This document shows positions 55,401-63,038 of a stretch of 64,000 bases of DNA, in pieces. Source of the stretch: Phycisphaerales bacterium (GTDB lineage: Bacteria > Planctomycetota > Phycisphaerae > UBA1845 > UTPLA1); contig JAKSDK010000448.1 of NCBI GenBank assembly GCA_022360095.1, positions 186,001 through 250,000 of the forward strand. Direction: 5' to 3'. The position numbers and the translations under genes are program-made. Under the pieces are notes generated by a model, which was not told where the DNA came from, did no database searches, and saw only the letters and a program-made list of their open reading frames with translations. Each line of letters starts with the position of its first letter. Position 1 is the stretch's first letter.

Positions 55401-56049
55401 TGAAGAGTCCGCCGCCTAAATTCGCCGTGTTTCTCCGGAATATGCAATCAACCAATCGAGGGCTTCCGCTGACGATAGTGGCCCCGCCCCCGGCCGTGGC
55501 CGGATGATTACCGTCCGCATTGCCTGCGACCATGGTCATGCCCTCGAGAATTGCGGTCATGTCGGTATGGCTGCCTGTGACGACGTGATAGCTGTTCTCG
55601 TCCCGGCTCGGCTCAAACTGCAGAATGCTGGCGTCCGGCAACTCGACATCATCACCATTAAGGTCGCCGCTGAGGAGGGTTTCAAAGGAAACAATATCCC
55701 GCGCGTCGGGATCAAGGCCGGTTAATCCGGCGTACCCACCGCGGATTGCGACGTTGTTGACCAACCGAAACGTCGCTTCACGATCACCCGGCGCCACGTG
55801 ACCGCCCTCGTCCTGATCCGGTTTGTACGTGCCTTGTGCGACGCGGATCTCGGTGATGTTCGTGTTGCCCGTCGCCTCGAAAAGTGCGTCCTGAAGACAC
55901 TTGTAGGCGGTGCTCCAATTTAGCCCGTCACCGCCGGGCGGTGCGTCATCATCGACGAATCGGACAGGCTGCGCCGTGGCGACCGCCGCGCAGACCAACA
56001 AACTCCCCGCCAAGGCCATCACATTGGGAATCGACCTGAAAAGAGACAT
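52450..56049 (-). CDS. secreted right-handed beta-helix protein with thrombospondin type 3 and dockerin-like C-terminus
   Basis: The 1199-residue product has a signal peptide (SLLVCAAVATAQ). Two beta-helix modules follow (about 27-490 and 600-1010), each opening with the same Trp-containing entry and a VAQGTYxP segment, and rich in GGGLxS and CxFxxN turns. They are separated by a Calx-beta-like domain (about 490-590, starting LDVPEGGTATFTVAL). Near the C-terminus, Asp-rich thrombospondin type 3 repeats (DSDADGVGDLCDNCP) bind calcium. The last 60 residues hold two dockerin-type loops (DTNGDGSVDGRD, DANLDGVVNEQD). It is a likely cell-surface or secreted polysaccharide-binding protein. AGGAAAGGATC precedes the ATG. 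Confidence 0.9.
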   Translation of the reverse strand: MSLFRSIPNVMALAGSLLVCAAVATAQPVRFVDDDAPPGGDGLNWSTAYKCLQDALFEATGNTNITEIRVAQGTYKPDQDEGGHVAPGDREATFRLVNNVAIRGGYAGLTGLDPDARDIVSFETLLSGDLNGDDVELPDASILQFEPSRDENSYHVVTGSHTDMTAILEGMTMVAGNADGNHPATAGGGATIVSGSPRLVDCIFRRNTANLGGGLFTSGDSPRLTRCEFRENSAGTAGGVYCGYAGAELDQCLFVSNRAGAGGATVSDDSGTLTVTDCRYVGNRAIIGGAHYHEFSTNRLRFVNCLFSGNSASAGGGIYSGDGFITLTQCTFARNQGGGLFAISSGPRINNCVFWENEFDEQTDEIAQVGYVSGFINYSCVQGWTGDLGGAGNLGDDPMFVDADGPDNIIGTEDDNLHLRFDSPCVDAGDNDADTDGFMPGVQPLPEFDLDGNPRFADDPDTPDTGNPGAAGPPIVDMGAYEGPQQGFVVDAEALDVPEGGTATFTVALAGDPGEEVSVAISRVSGDSDIAVSIGASLTFDSGNYFAPQSVTLNAANDVDFTNGSAAIQIAAKGIAPADVVATEQDNEPVPALLYVDKNAAGANVGTSWPHAFHELRDAIDAAANRPGVAEIWVAQGTYTPAPPNGDRSASFELIKGVDTYGGFIGGETSREYRDHTKNSTILSGDLNGDDGPDFVNNTENSVHVVMARDFGNVAILDGFTITGGNAQSIADGNEGGGLYSSAASPRIANCVFRENRSRTNGGGLFNECGYSLRVTDCDFIGNVARDGGGIYSYCLTPGQLMTNTRFLGNTASENGGGMSNGTDGVTLVNCEFIGNTAKRGGGLATGDSSTGGNRLPLLVNCSFTQNLGTGFQSTARGGAIRNFSSHEVSVLNCILWNNQDAFGQGEKSQLSGPFTIKHSCIQGWTGDLGGIGNVGDDPLFVDADGMDDLLGTEDDDLRLSSGSPCIDAGDSGALLADAPDLDNDGDTTESTPFDLSELRRTVDDPETNDTGGGDCPIVDMGAHEFDAFVDFDGDTVDNGCDNCPFNVNIKQLDSDADGVGDLCDNCPGESNTGQMDSDFDGVGDACDNCVVAPNQGQGDDDNDGVGNACDLCPGFDDIIDSDSDGIPDGCDPCSSRATADTNGDGSVDGRDTAAFVRILINGSLIFDDLCAADANLDGVVNEQDIDPFVSSVVTAESG

Positions 56050-56241
56050 AGCGATCCTTTCCTAATATCGCCCTCGTCTTTGTGATACAAAGCTGCCTAG
56101 CGGAATGTGGAACAGCAGCTTTTATCCTGCCCGTTCCTCTCTTTTGGCCGAACGCCGAGTAGTATATCAGAGAGTGTCAGTAGCGGCAAGCCTCTCCCCT
56201 GTATGGCTGGTGCAAGTAAAGACTAGCGCAACATTTAAAGG

Positions 56242-56856
56242 CTATCGCGCTTCGTCGCGTTCCCCGGCCAGTAATTCAACAAGCAAACCAATCGTCTGCT
56301 CCACATTCGCCGGCGTGGCGTGGCCGGGGATGTCCAGCGGTTTGATGAAGGCGAAGCCGATGGCCGAGTGGATTAGCTGCCAAGCCAGCCCATCGGCCAA
56401 AACGTCGCGACGGACCTGATTCATCCGTTGGGCCCGTTTGATGACATTTGTCAAAAATTTTGCATATTGCTGATAGTGCGCGCGGAGTGCGGTCTGGATC
56501 TTAGGATCGTTGATCTCGGTCTGGGCCATGAAGATGACCTGATAAAGCTGAGCGGTCCGAGGATCGGTCGTCGCCGGGTTCAGCCGAAACAAGACACGAA
56601 GCTGATCCATCGGGGAGCGAAGTGGGGCGATGGCTTTTCGCCATTGCAGAATGACCTCTTTCCCGACCTGCTCGACGAGCGAGGCAAAAAGCTCCTGCTT
56701 GCTATCGAAATGTTGATAGAGGACCGGCTCCGAGACCTGGGCGGCCTTGGCGAGCTTGGCCGTGGTCGTGCCTTTGTAACCGTATTCCGCAAAGCATTGG
56801 ATCGACGCCTCCAACAATTGTTGGCGACGGTCATCAGCTTTCATGCGACGCGGCAT
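56242..56856 (-). CDS. TetR/AcrR family transcriptional regulator
   Basis: The 204-residue protein has the TetR helix-turn-helix near its N-terminus (LLEASIQCFAEYGYKGTTTA, then LAKAAQVSEPVLYQHFDSKQ) and a helical ligand domain. It would repress a nearby gene, perhaps the lipoprotein hydrolase 60 bases away on the same strand or its own gene. The start may also be the ATG four codons later. The ligand is unknown. Confidence 0.88.
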   Translation of the reverse strand: MPRRMKADDRRQQLLEASIQCFAEYGYKGTTTAKLAKAAQVSEPVLYQHFDSKQELFASLVEQVGKEVILQWRKAIAPLRSPMDQLRVLFRLNPATTDPRTAQLYQVIFMAQTEINDPKIQTALRAHYQQYAKFLTNVIKRAQRMNQVRRDVLADGLAWQLIHSAIGFAFIKPLDIPGHATPANVEQTIGLLVELLAGERDEAR

Positions 56857-56915
56857 ACCGGTTCTTCTTCACACGGATCAAGGACTGGGTTGGCGTAGGA
56901 CACCTGGCCAGGATG

Positions 56916-57941
56916 TTATGGCGTGAAACCATGACGCCGACGCCGGAGATCGTAATCGTATGCCGCCGACTTGGGAAGGTCGCCCTGATCCTCCTCCGGT
57001 TCGGCGGGCTGTGATGCCGGCCGGCTGGTGGGACGCGTGGTCGGACGACTCGTTGGCCGACTCGTCGGCTCGGCTGCCGGACGACTGGTCGGCCGGGTCG
57101 TCGGAGTAACGGGTGAAGGAGGCGGCGGAGACTTGTAGCGGATCTCGGGATGCGGCCCCAACAAACGTCGGTCATTTCCCATCAACGCCGGCGCCAGGTA
57201 AAGCCCGACAAATGCTCGCTCGGTCACATCGGTATGCCCGCCGTCATAATCGGCCCCGGCGAACTCAAAACGATGCGGAATGTTCTGCACCTTTTCATAT
57301 TGAGCAAGCGTATCTCGTCGCGGCCTCGAAGGCATGCGAAAACCTTCCAAACCTGCAATCCCCTCCCGTCCGTCGCTTCGGTCCACCGTGCCGGTGTGCC
57401 AAACGAGGTTCTTGAGAATCTGATCGTGAGGAGAATAGAGCACGTACAGACGGCTCTTGATCCGTTTCAGGGCCCGTGTCAGGTCATATCGACTCGACAG
57501 GCTGCAACTACAGAAAAAGACTTTGTTGACGCCGATGCCCTCCGGAAGAAACTCCAGCGCGAATGCTGCGATCCCCGACCCCGCAGACAGCGCGATGATG
57601 TTGATCTCGTTTCTTGGATAACGTCGACGATACTGCCTGAGCTTGTCCGCAAGCTCGGCCGCTTTCTCCTGATTTCGACGAAGGTCCATCTGATCACCGG
57701 CGTGGTTCCAACTTTGCCATGTATGAACTTCAACACGGCCTTTGTACCCCGCGTCGCGCAGGCCACCCGGAACATCGAACGAGCCGATGTTTCCAATCGG
57801 ACCTGCACCGCCGACGTAATACGTAATGCCGAACTGCTCATCGCCCTCCGGCTGTAGGTGGACCACCTTTTGGAAAATGTACGAACAGCCGACATTCGGA
57901 GAAGACAGCAAGCAAACGATCAAGATGAGCTGGCGCCGCAT
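56916..57941 (-). CDS. alpha/beta-hydrolase-like lipoprotein with TRPTSRP tail
   Basis: The roughly 340-residue product has a lipoprotein signal (LILIVCLLSSPNVGC). An alpha/beta-hydrolase-like core has the strand NEINIIALSAGSGIAAFAL, in which the elbow is ALSAG (A-x-S-x-G), and a later YSPHDQILKN acid region. A histidine in GGHTD may complete the triad. The C-terminus from about 275 is Pro/Thr/Arg/Ser-rich (TRPTSRP units), which is probably disordered. The ATG at 57941 was taken over a GTG four codons upstream. Substrate unknown. Confidence 0.7.
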   Translation of the reverse strand: MRRQLILIVCLLSSPNVGCSYIFQKVVHLQPEGDEQFGITYYVGGAGPIGNIGSFDVPGGLRDAGYKGRVEVHTWQSWNHAGDQMDLRRNQEKAAELADKLRQYRRRYPRNEINIIALSAGSGIAAFALEFLPEGIGVNKVFFCSCSLSSRYDLTRALKRIKSRLYVLYSPHDQILKNLVWHTGTVDRSDGREGIAGLEGFRMPSRPRRDTLAQYEKVQNIPHRFEFAGADYDGGHTDVTERAFVGLYLAPALMGNDRRLLGPHPEIRYKSPPPPSPVTPTTRPTSRPAAEPTSRPTSRPTTRPTSRPASQPAEPEEDQGDLPKSAAYDYDLRRRRHGFTP

Positions 57942-58067
57942 CAATGAATCCACTCAACTTCATGTCGCATCGCAAGCATCCATGCATCATCCGTCCCCGG
58001 CGGACGAAAAGAAACACGCTAGCGCGCCCCAATTATAGATTCGTCAAAACAGTTGTCGACGCTTCAC

Positions 58068-59501
58068 TTACGACTTGACGACTGCGCTGGAACAGCTCGT
58101 GCCGGCCCGTGTCTTCGAAATCTGAGCCTGCTTCTTGCCGTCACGCTTCGCGGACAGCAGGCCCTGGTCGGCAAGCGCCAGCAATTCGGTGTGTGAGGAA
58201 GGTTCGTTCTTGAGGATACTGGCGACCCCCGCCGTAATGGAGGGAGTCGGCGTCACGTTCACCATCATTTTGGCGCGTTGAGCAAACAAGGACAAAATGC
58301 GATTGGCCGTGTCCAAAGCATTCTCTGCGGAAATGCCAGGCAGGATCAGAACAAATTCATCGCCGCCGTACCGAACGGCGAAATCGCTGGCACGCAGGCA
58401 CTGCCGGAGAAGCTCACCCACGAATCTGAGGATGTCGTCGCCGGCCGCGTGGCCCTGTTCGTCATTTAGAATTTTAAAGTGGTCCAAATCAAGCATGACG
58501 ACGGACAAATCATTCCCCGAGGACTTTTGAGCTTCGAAGATCGCAAAATATTCCTCTTCGAGAAAACGTCGATTGTAAATGCGAGTCAGGGGATCACGCA
58601 GCGCCTCACGCTGCATCCGTTTGAGGTCTCGAGTGATGCGCTGAGTTTCCTCCGCGATTCTCGAATCCACCCGCCGCTCAATTTGCTGGGCCCGCTCTCG
58701 CCAGCCGCTGAGGTCTTCCTGAAGCGCCGTCAATGCACGCGCGATCTCTCCGAGCTCTGAATAACGATGAAATGGATCGGCCGACTGGCTATCCGTGCCT
58801 TCAGAGTTCGCGACCTGAACCAGGGATTTCAGAGGGCGCACGACTTCTCGACGCAACCACCAGGAGCCAAGCAATAAACTAAGTATTCCCACAATCCCAA
58901 CCGGTACGTCAAAAGACCAGAAATGACGCGTGAAATCACCCGACGCCGATCCTTTTTGAAGAAGAATCCCCAACTTCGCCGGACTTTGAGCGTGAACAAC
59001 GCGCCCGCGCAACGGCGTAAAAACCAAATGAGCCGGCCCGCCGTTCGTCTGGTTGTCCTCGGACAACAATATTGATTGCACCGTTGGTGCGACGTCCTGT
59101 GTCGTCTGCCACCCCTCCAACACACCTCGCAACACGGGCGTCACCGCCGCTTGGGCAACGGAACGTCCGGATGAATCCCAAATTGAAACGGCCAGAACAT
59201 CGGGAAGATCAAGAAGCCTTCGGCAATCCTTTTCCCATCGCTTCGGAGAGCTTTTTATGCCGGTCTCGAACCGTTGCGATACGGCCTGTGCAAAAGCCAT
59301 CGCCCTCTCGCGACCGGCTTGTCGTGCATCCCGCCGCCGAAGGAACTCGTGAGTAATTAAGGCCGTGCCGGTGACAACCAGAAGCATGCCCAGCAGGCTC
59401 ATCCGGATGGATGTCTTGACCGATACCGGTTTTGATCCCCACATCCAGGACAGCCTCCCGACAGGCGACCGGCGCATCGCCGCTCGCCATGACCCGAACA
59501 T
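58068..59501 (-). CDS. membrane-anchored GGDEF diguanylate cyclase
   Basis: The 477-residue protein makes cyclic di-GMP. It has a membrane helix at about 35-55, a periplasmic sensor region (about 60-200) and a second helix near 210-230. A HAMP-like linker and coiled coil follow, then a GGDEF domain with the intact RYGGDEFVLILPG active loop and an RASD inhibitory site five residues before it. The cytosolic entry is RDPLTRIYNRRFLEEEYF. Both active and product-inhibition sites look functional. The signal sensed is unknown. Confidence 0.92.
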   Translation of the reverse strand: MFGSWRAAMRRSPVGRLSWMWGSKPVSVKTSIRMSLLGMLLVVTGTALITHEFLRRRDARQAGRERAMAFAQAVSQRFETGIKSSPKRWEKDCRRLLDLPDVLAVSIWDSSGRSVAQAAVTPVLRGVLEGWQTTQDVAPTVQSILLSEDNQTNGGPAHLVFTPLRGRVVHAQSPAKLGILLQKGSASGDFTRHFWSFDVPVGIVGILSLLLGSWWLRREVVRPLKSLVQVANSEGTDSQSADPFHRYSELGEIARALTALQEDLSGWRERAQQIERRVDSRIAEETQRITRDLKRMQREALRDPLTRIYNRRFLEEEYFAIFEAQKSSGNDLSVVMLDLDHFKILNDEQGHAAGDDILRFVGELLRQCLRASDFAVRYGGDEFVLILPGISAENALDTANRILSLFAQRAKMMVNVTPTPSITAGVASILKNEPSSHTELLALADQGLLSAKRDGKKQAQISKTRAGTSCSSAVVKS

Positions 59502-59660
59502 GCACCGAGGCGGTCATAAGCAATGAAACCGCCTTCAAAAATAACACCACCTAAACCCTACGATACGAAACGGGAGCCTGCCAAAATGTTGGCATGAGAA
59601 TCGAAGACACTTTGCGAACATCCGAAAACAAATGCGACAGGAAAGCCTGGAATGAGGTCG

Positions 59661-60362
59661 CTAACGAAGACGTGCCCGATAAGATGTTTCGGTCGTCGGT
59701 CGGCTGGTGGTACCGCTATGACGCGGAATACGCTGCCACCCGCCGGACTCGCACTGCTGCCGAATCGCCTTCCCCCTGGTTTCATCCCGGACCGCTCGGT
59801 ATGTCCCAAAACACACGAAGCTGCCGGGTGTGTGAGGAATAAATGAAAAGAAATCCATCTTCTCATGTGGCTTGAGCCAAATACGAAAACTACCGCGAAT
59901 GTGATCCTCGTCCTTCATGATGACGTTCATGATGCCAGCGTAGGATGAAAAACGCTGAAACTGAAATCCCGTGGTCAGCACGGTTCGCGTCTCGCGCCGC
60001 CGAATGTTGTAATTCCGCCCGGTCCCGGCCGGAGGCGGACCCGGCACCAAGGACATGATCAACTCCACATCTCCAAGCCCGCCCAGAAACAGGTTGCGCC
60101 GGCGGCATCGAAAGCTGATGTTTAGCGCTCCCGCCTCGTCGATCCACCAATATGCTTCCTGTGCATCGTATTCCCAGGGTTTTGCAGGCGGCGGATCGAT
60201 TTCGCTTGCGTGAAGCGATACGAACTGAATCGTGGCCGACCCCGAACACCCGATGCCACAAAACACTCCGCCCATCAAGGCCAAGCGGATGACCGCCGCG
60301 GACCGCGCTGGCTTGGCGATCAATTTGAAGACGACGACCCCGGCAAGGGAAACTGTGCGCAC
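59661..60362 (-). CDS. putative lipoprotein, unknown function
   Basis: The 233-residue frame has a hydrophobic stretch with a lipobox-like [11 protein letters not shown] (cysteine near residue 39) and a mature domain of strands ([27 protein letters not shown]). The start is uncertain: GTG at 60362 overlaps the glyA end by 43 bases, while an ATG at 60278 would leave a short signal. The tail is Ser/Arg/Thr-rich. No family is recognised. Confidence 0.6.
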   Translation of the reverse strand: MRTVSLAGVVVFKLIAKPARSAAVIRLALMGGVFCGIGCSGSATIQFVSLHASEIDPPPAKPWEYDAQEAYWWIDEAGALNISFRCRRRNLFLGGLGDVELIMSLVPGPPPAGTGRNYNIRRRETRTVLTTGFQFQRFSSYAGIMNVIMKDEDHIRGSFRIWLKPHEKMDFFSFIPHTPGSFVCFGTYRAVRDETRGKAIRQQCESGGWQRIPRHSGTTSRPTTETSYRARLR

Positions 60363-61654
60363 AGCTCCAGGACTTCCCCTTGAACTGATTCGATTACGGC
60401 CTTCGATCCTTCCGAGGAAACGACTCGGTCGATCATGTCCGCGATCTTTCGCATTTCATCAACACCCATACCGCGCGTCGCCAGCGCCGGAGTGCCGATG
60501 CGAAGCCCACTCGTCTCCATGGGCTTCCGTTCGTCGAAAGGGATCATATTCTTGTTGACGACGATTCCCGCCCGGCCGAGCCAGTCTTCTGCCATCGCTC
60601 CGCTTACGTGGGGATAACCCTTGCGCAGATCAAGAAGCATCAGGTGGTTGTCCGTGCCATCGGACACCAGACGATGACCGCGGCTCAACAACGATTCCGC
60701 CAATGCCTTGGCATCGTCGAGCACACGCTGCTGATATGTCTTGAACTCAGGCTTTGAGGCCTCGCCGAAAGCGACGGCTTTCGCTGCAATCAGGTGCATC
60801 AACGGGCCGCCCTGAAGCCCGGGAAAAACGGCCGAATTGATTTTCTTGGCCCAGTCCGCCTTGCACATCGTCAGGCCGCCGCGGGGGCCGCGCAGCGTTT
60901 TATGGGTTGTCGTGGTGACGAAATCGCAGACCGGCACCGGGTTCGGATGGAGGCCTGCGGCGACAAGGCCGGCAATGTGGGCGATGTCCGCCAACAACAG
61001 TGCGCCGACTTCTTGCGCGATTTCCGCGAAGCCTGCCCAATCCCATATTCTCGGGTACGCCGATGCGCCGGTGATCAGCAGTTGCGGCTTGCATTGTCGA
61101 GCCAGCCGGCGAACTTCGTCCAGATTGATACGACCGGTCTCGCGATCGACGCCGTAATGCGTCACACGAAACCACTTGCCGCTGATGTTCACATGCTTCC
61201 CGTGAGACAAATGGCCGCCGTGATCAAGGTGCAGTGACAGGATCATGTCGCCCGGCGTTCGAACCGGTTCCCCCGGCTTCTTTTCGCGCTGCTCAGCCTC
61301 GTCGAACCTCGAACCGGGATTCATCGCTGCCAGCAAAACGGCCTGATTCGCCTGACTGCCGGAATGCGGCTGGACGTTGGCATGATCACAACCAAACAAG
61401 CCCTTGGCTCGATCGATCGCGAGCTGCTCCACCCGATCCATGTTTTCACATCCGCCGTAATAACGTCGGCCGGGGTAGCCTTCGGCATATTTGTTCGTGA
61501 AGACCGAACCGGCCGCCTGGAGCACGGCCGCACTGACATGATTCTCAGAGGCGATCAACTCCAGCGTATTCTGTTGCCTCTTCTCTTCCGCCACGAAAGC
61601 TTGCCAAACGTCTGGGTCCTGCCGGGCGATCGGGTTGTCGTTCATCGAAGCCAT
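60320..61654 (-). CDS. glyA: serine hydroxymethyltransferase
   Basis: This PLP enzyme turns serine and tetrahydrofolate into glycine and methylene-tetrahydrofolate. The 444-residue product shows the family start [47 protein letters not shown], the PLP lysine in [15 protein letters not shown] and [16 protein letters not shown] precedes the ATG at 61654; a GTG one codon earlier is less likely. It carries small inserts around residues 120-135 compared with shorter relatives. Confidence 0.96.
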   Translation of the reverse strand: MASMNDNPIARQDPDVWQAFVAEEKRQQNTLELIASENHVSAAVLQAAGSVFTNKYAEGYPGRRYYGGCENMDRVEQLAIDRAKGLFGCDHANVQPHSGSQANQAVLLAAMNPGSRFDEAEQREKKPGEPVRTPGDMILSLHLDHGGHLSHGKHVNISGKWFRVTHYGVDRETGRINLDEVRRLARQCKPQLLITGASAYPRIWDWAGFAEIAQEVGALLLADIAHIAGLVAAGLHPNPVPVCDFVTTTTHKTLRGPRGGLTMCKADWAKKINSAVFPGLQGGPLMHLIAAKAVAFGEASKPEFKTYQQRVLDDAKALAESLLSRGHRLVSDGTDNHLMLLDLRKGYPHVSGAMAEDWLGRAGIVVNKNMIPFDERKPMETSGLRIGTPALATRGMGVDEMRKIADMIDRVVSSEGSKAVIESVQGEVLELCAQFPLPGSSSSN

Positions 61655-62308
61655 CACGATTTCCTTAACGTGCGAACAATTCAGTCAAACAATCCATTGT
61701 ACTGTAGAACCCGCGGCTCGTAAGATCGACACGTTCGCCCTCCATGTCTTGCCCTGCACATCCTATCTTTTCTGCGACAGAGGGCATCCTGTTACAATGA
61801 ATCGCGAATTTTGGCTGCCGTTAGGGTTGACGTTTGGTCGATGTTAGGATAAGCTATGGTGGCGTAGCGGGAACGGGCGTTTTGCACGGTCCTACGCCAC
61901 CGGGACGGAGCGGTGGCACGATGACTGTCCATGCAAACGACCTCCCTGTGTGTTGCTTTGGACCAGGCGGCGATTATGCCGAGGCCTGGGGTCCGGCGGT
62001 CGGAGGGGACGGCCGGATACGGATTGGCCATGTTGCAGAGCAGCGAATGGATAAGGGTCCGACTGGCTCAGTGGTCCTTCGCTGGCTTGGATCGCTCGAA
62101 CGTTTTTTTCGAGCAGCCTTTCCCGCAATGGTCCGGGTCGAATCGTCGCTGAATGACGTTCGTCGATCGCATGCCAAGCTTGCCGCGTCCGCATGCGATC
62201 TTGTCAGAACAGTGGCCGGGGCCGCCCGGTCAAATCGAGGGCCCTTGCTCATCCTGGGGCCTGAAGGTTTGAACGGGTGCCCCTGGCCGTCAACGAAGGA
62301 GTACGTCC
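61655..62308. other. long region ahead of lexA with inverted repeats, possible structured leader or RNA
   Basis: The stretch has a weak promoter (TTGACG at 61827 with TAAGCT at 61850) and then about 450 bases with several perfect inverted repeats: GGTGGCGTAG/CTACGCCACC (61858-61867 with 61894-61903), CAGCGAA/TTCGCTG (62041-62047 with 62078-62084), GCTCGAA/TTCGAGC (62094-62100 with 62108-62114) and GATCGCATGC/GCATGCGATC (62165-62174 with 62191-62200). A plus-strand frame from 61921 runs into lexA in another frame, but it has no ribosome site or family likeness. I recognise no RNase P, tmRNA or 6S signature. Confidence 0.4.
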
Positions 62309-62995
62309 ATGCCGCCGAAACGCCGCAAAACCACCAAGTCGAGCAGACCCTCACCCAAACGCACCCGATCGCGTATGAAGCGGACGACGCGGCCCGCCAC
62401 GCCGCGCCAGACCGAAATCCTGACCTTCGTCCGCAATTATGCACACAAGCATGGCTATTCCCCGACCTACGACGAAATCGCCGTCGAGTTCAGCATCTCC
62501 AAGGTCACCGTCTTCGAACATCTCAACACGCTCGAAGGAAAAGGCCTGCTCCGCCGCGAGAAGCACAAGGCTCGCTCTTTGCACCTGGCGGAGCATCTTG
62601 AGCTTCCCGACGACAAACCGTCATGTTTGCCACTCGTCGGCCGAATCGCCGCAGGCGCCCCGATCGAAGCCATCGAAGACAGAGAAGTGCTCGACCTTGA
62701 AAGCCTCTTTTTGTCCCGGCACGAGGTCTATGTCCTTCAGGTCAAAGGGGACAGCATGATCGAAGACCAGATCGCCGACGGGGACTACGTCGTCGTGGAA
62801 AAACGGAAAACACCCTACAACGGCGAAGTGGTCGTCGCCTACCTCGACGAGGATGAGGAAGCCACGCTCAAACGCTATTACCGCGAGAAAGGCCGTATTC
62901 GTCTCCAACCGGCAAACAGTGCTTATAAGCCAATCTATGCCACGTCGGTCGACATCCAGGGCATCGTCATCGGAGTGATTCGACGCGTCAATTGA
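62309..62995 (+). CDS. lexA: LexA repressor/autoprotease
   Basis: LexA represses the SOS regulon and cleaves itself when RecA is activated by DNA damage. The 228-residue protein has an unusual basic N-terminal extension (residues 1-30, KRRKTTKSSRPSPKRTRSR). A winged helix-turn-helix follows (ILTFVRNYAHKHGYSPTYDE, then IAVEFSISKVTVFEHLNTLE), then the cleavage site Ala115-Gly116 in RIAAGAP, the nucleophile Ser149 in KGDSM and the general base Lys188 in ATLKRYY. The recognition helix differs from the common SSSTVHRHL type, so its operator probably differs. GGAG precedes the ATG. It ends at a terminator hairpin. Confidence 0.93.
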   Translation: MPPKRRKTTKSSRPSPKRTRSRMKRTTRPATPRQTEILTFVRNYAHKHGYSPTYDEIAVEFSISKVTVFEHLNTLEGKGLLRREKHKARSLHLAEHLELPDDKPSCLPLVGRIAAGAPIEAIEDREVLDLESLFLSRHEVYVLQVKGDSMIEDQIADGDYVVVEKRKTPYNGEVVVAYLDEDEEATLKRYYREKGRIRLQPANSAYKPIYATSVDIQGIVIGVIRRVN

Positions 62996-63024
62996 AAACC
63001 CCGGGCAGGCTTGCCCGGGACTTT
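62995..63024. terminator. bidirectional terminator hairpin, copy 3 of a repeated element
   Basis: The arms AAAACCCCGGGCA and TGCCCGGGACTTT with loop GGCT match the other two copies except for two facing substitutions that break two pairs. It starts at the lexA stop codon and lies 14 bases from the convergent topoisomerase stop, so it can serve both genes. Confidence 0.75.
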
Positions 63025-63038
63025 AATTAATATCTTCC

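Noticed and set aside
61834-62601. 255-residue plus-strand frame before and across the lexA start
   Set aside because: It has no ribosome site, shares no family motif and overlaps lexA by about 290 bases in another frame, while lexA has a good ribosome site and full motifs.
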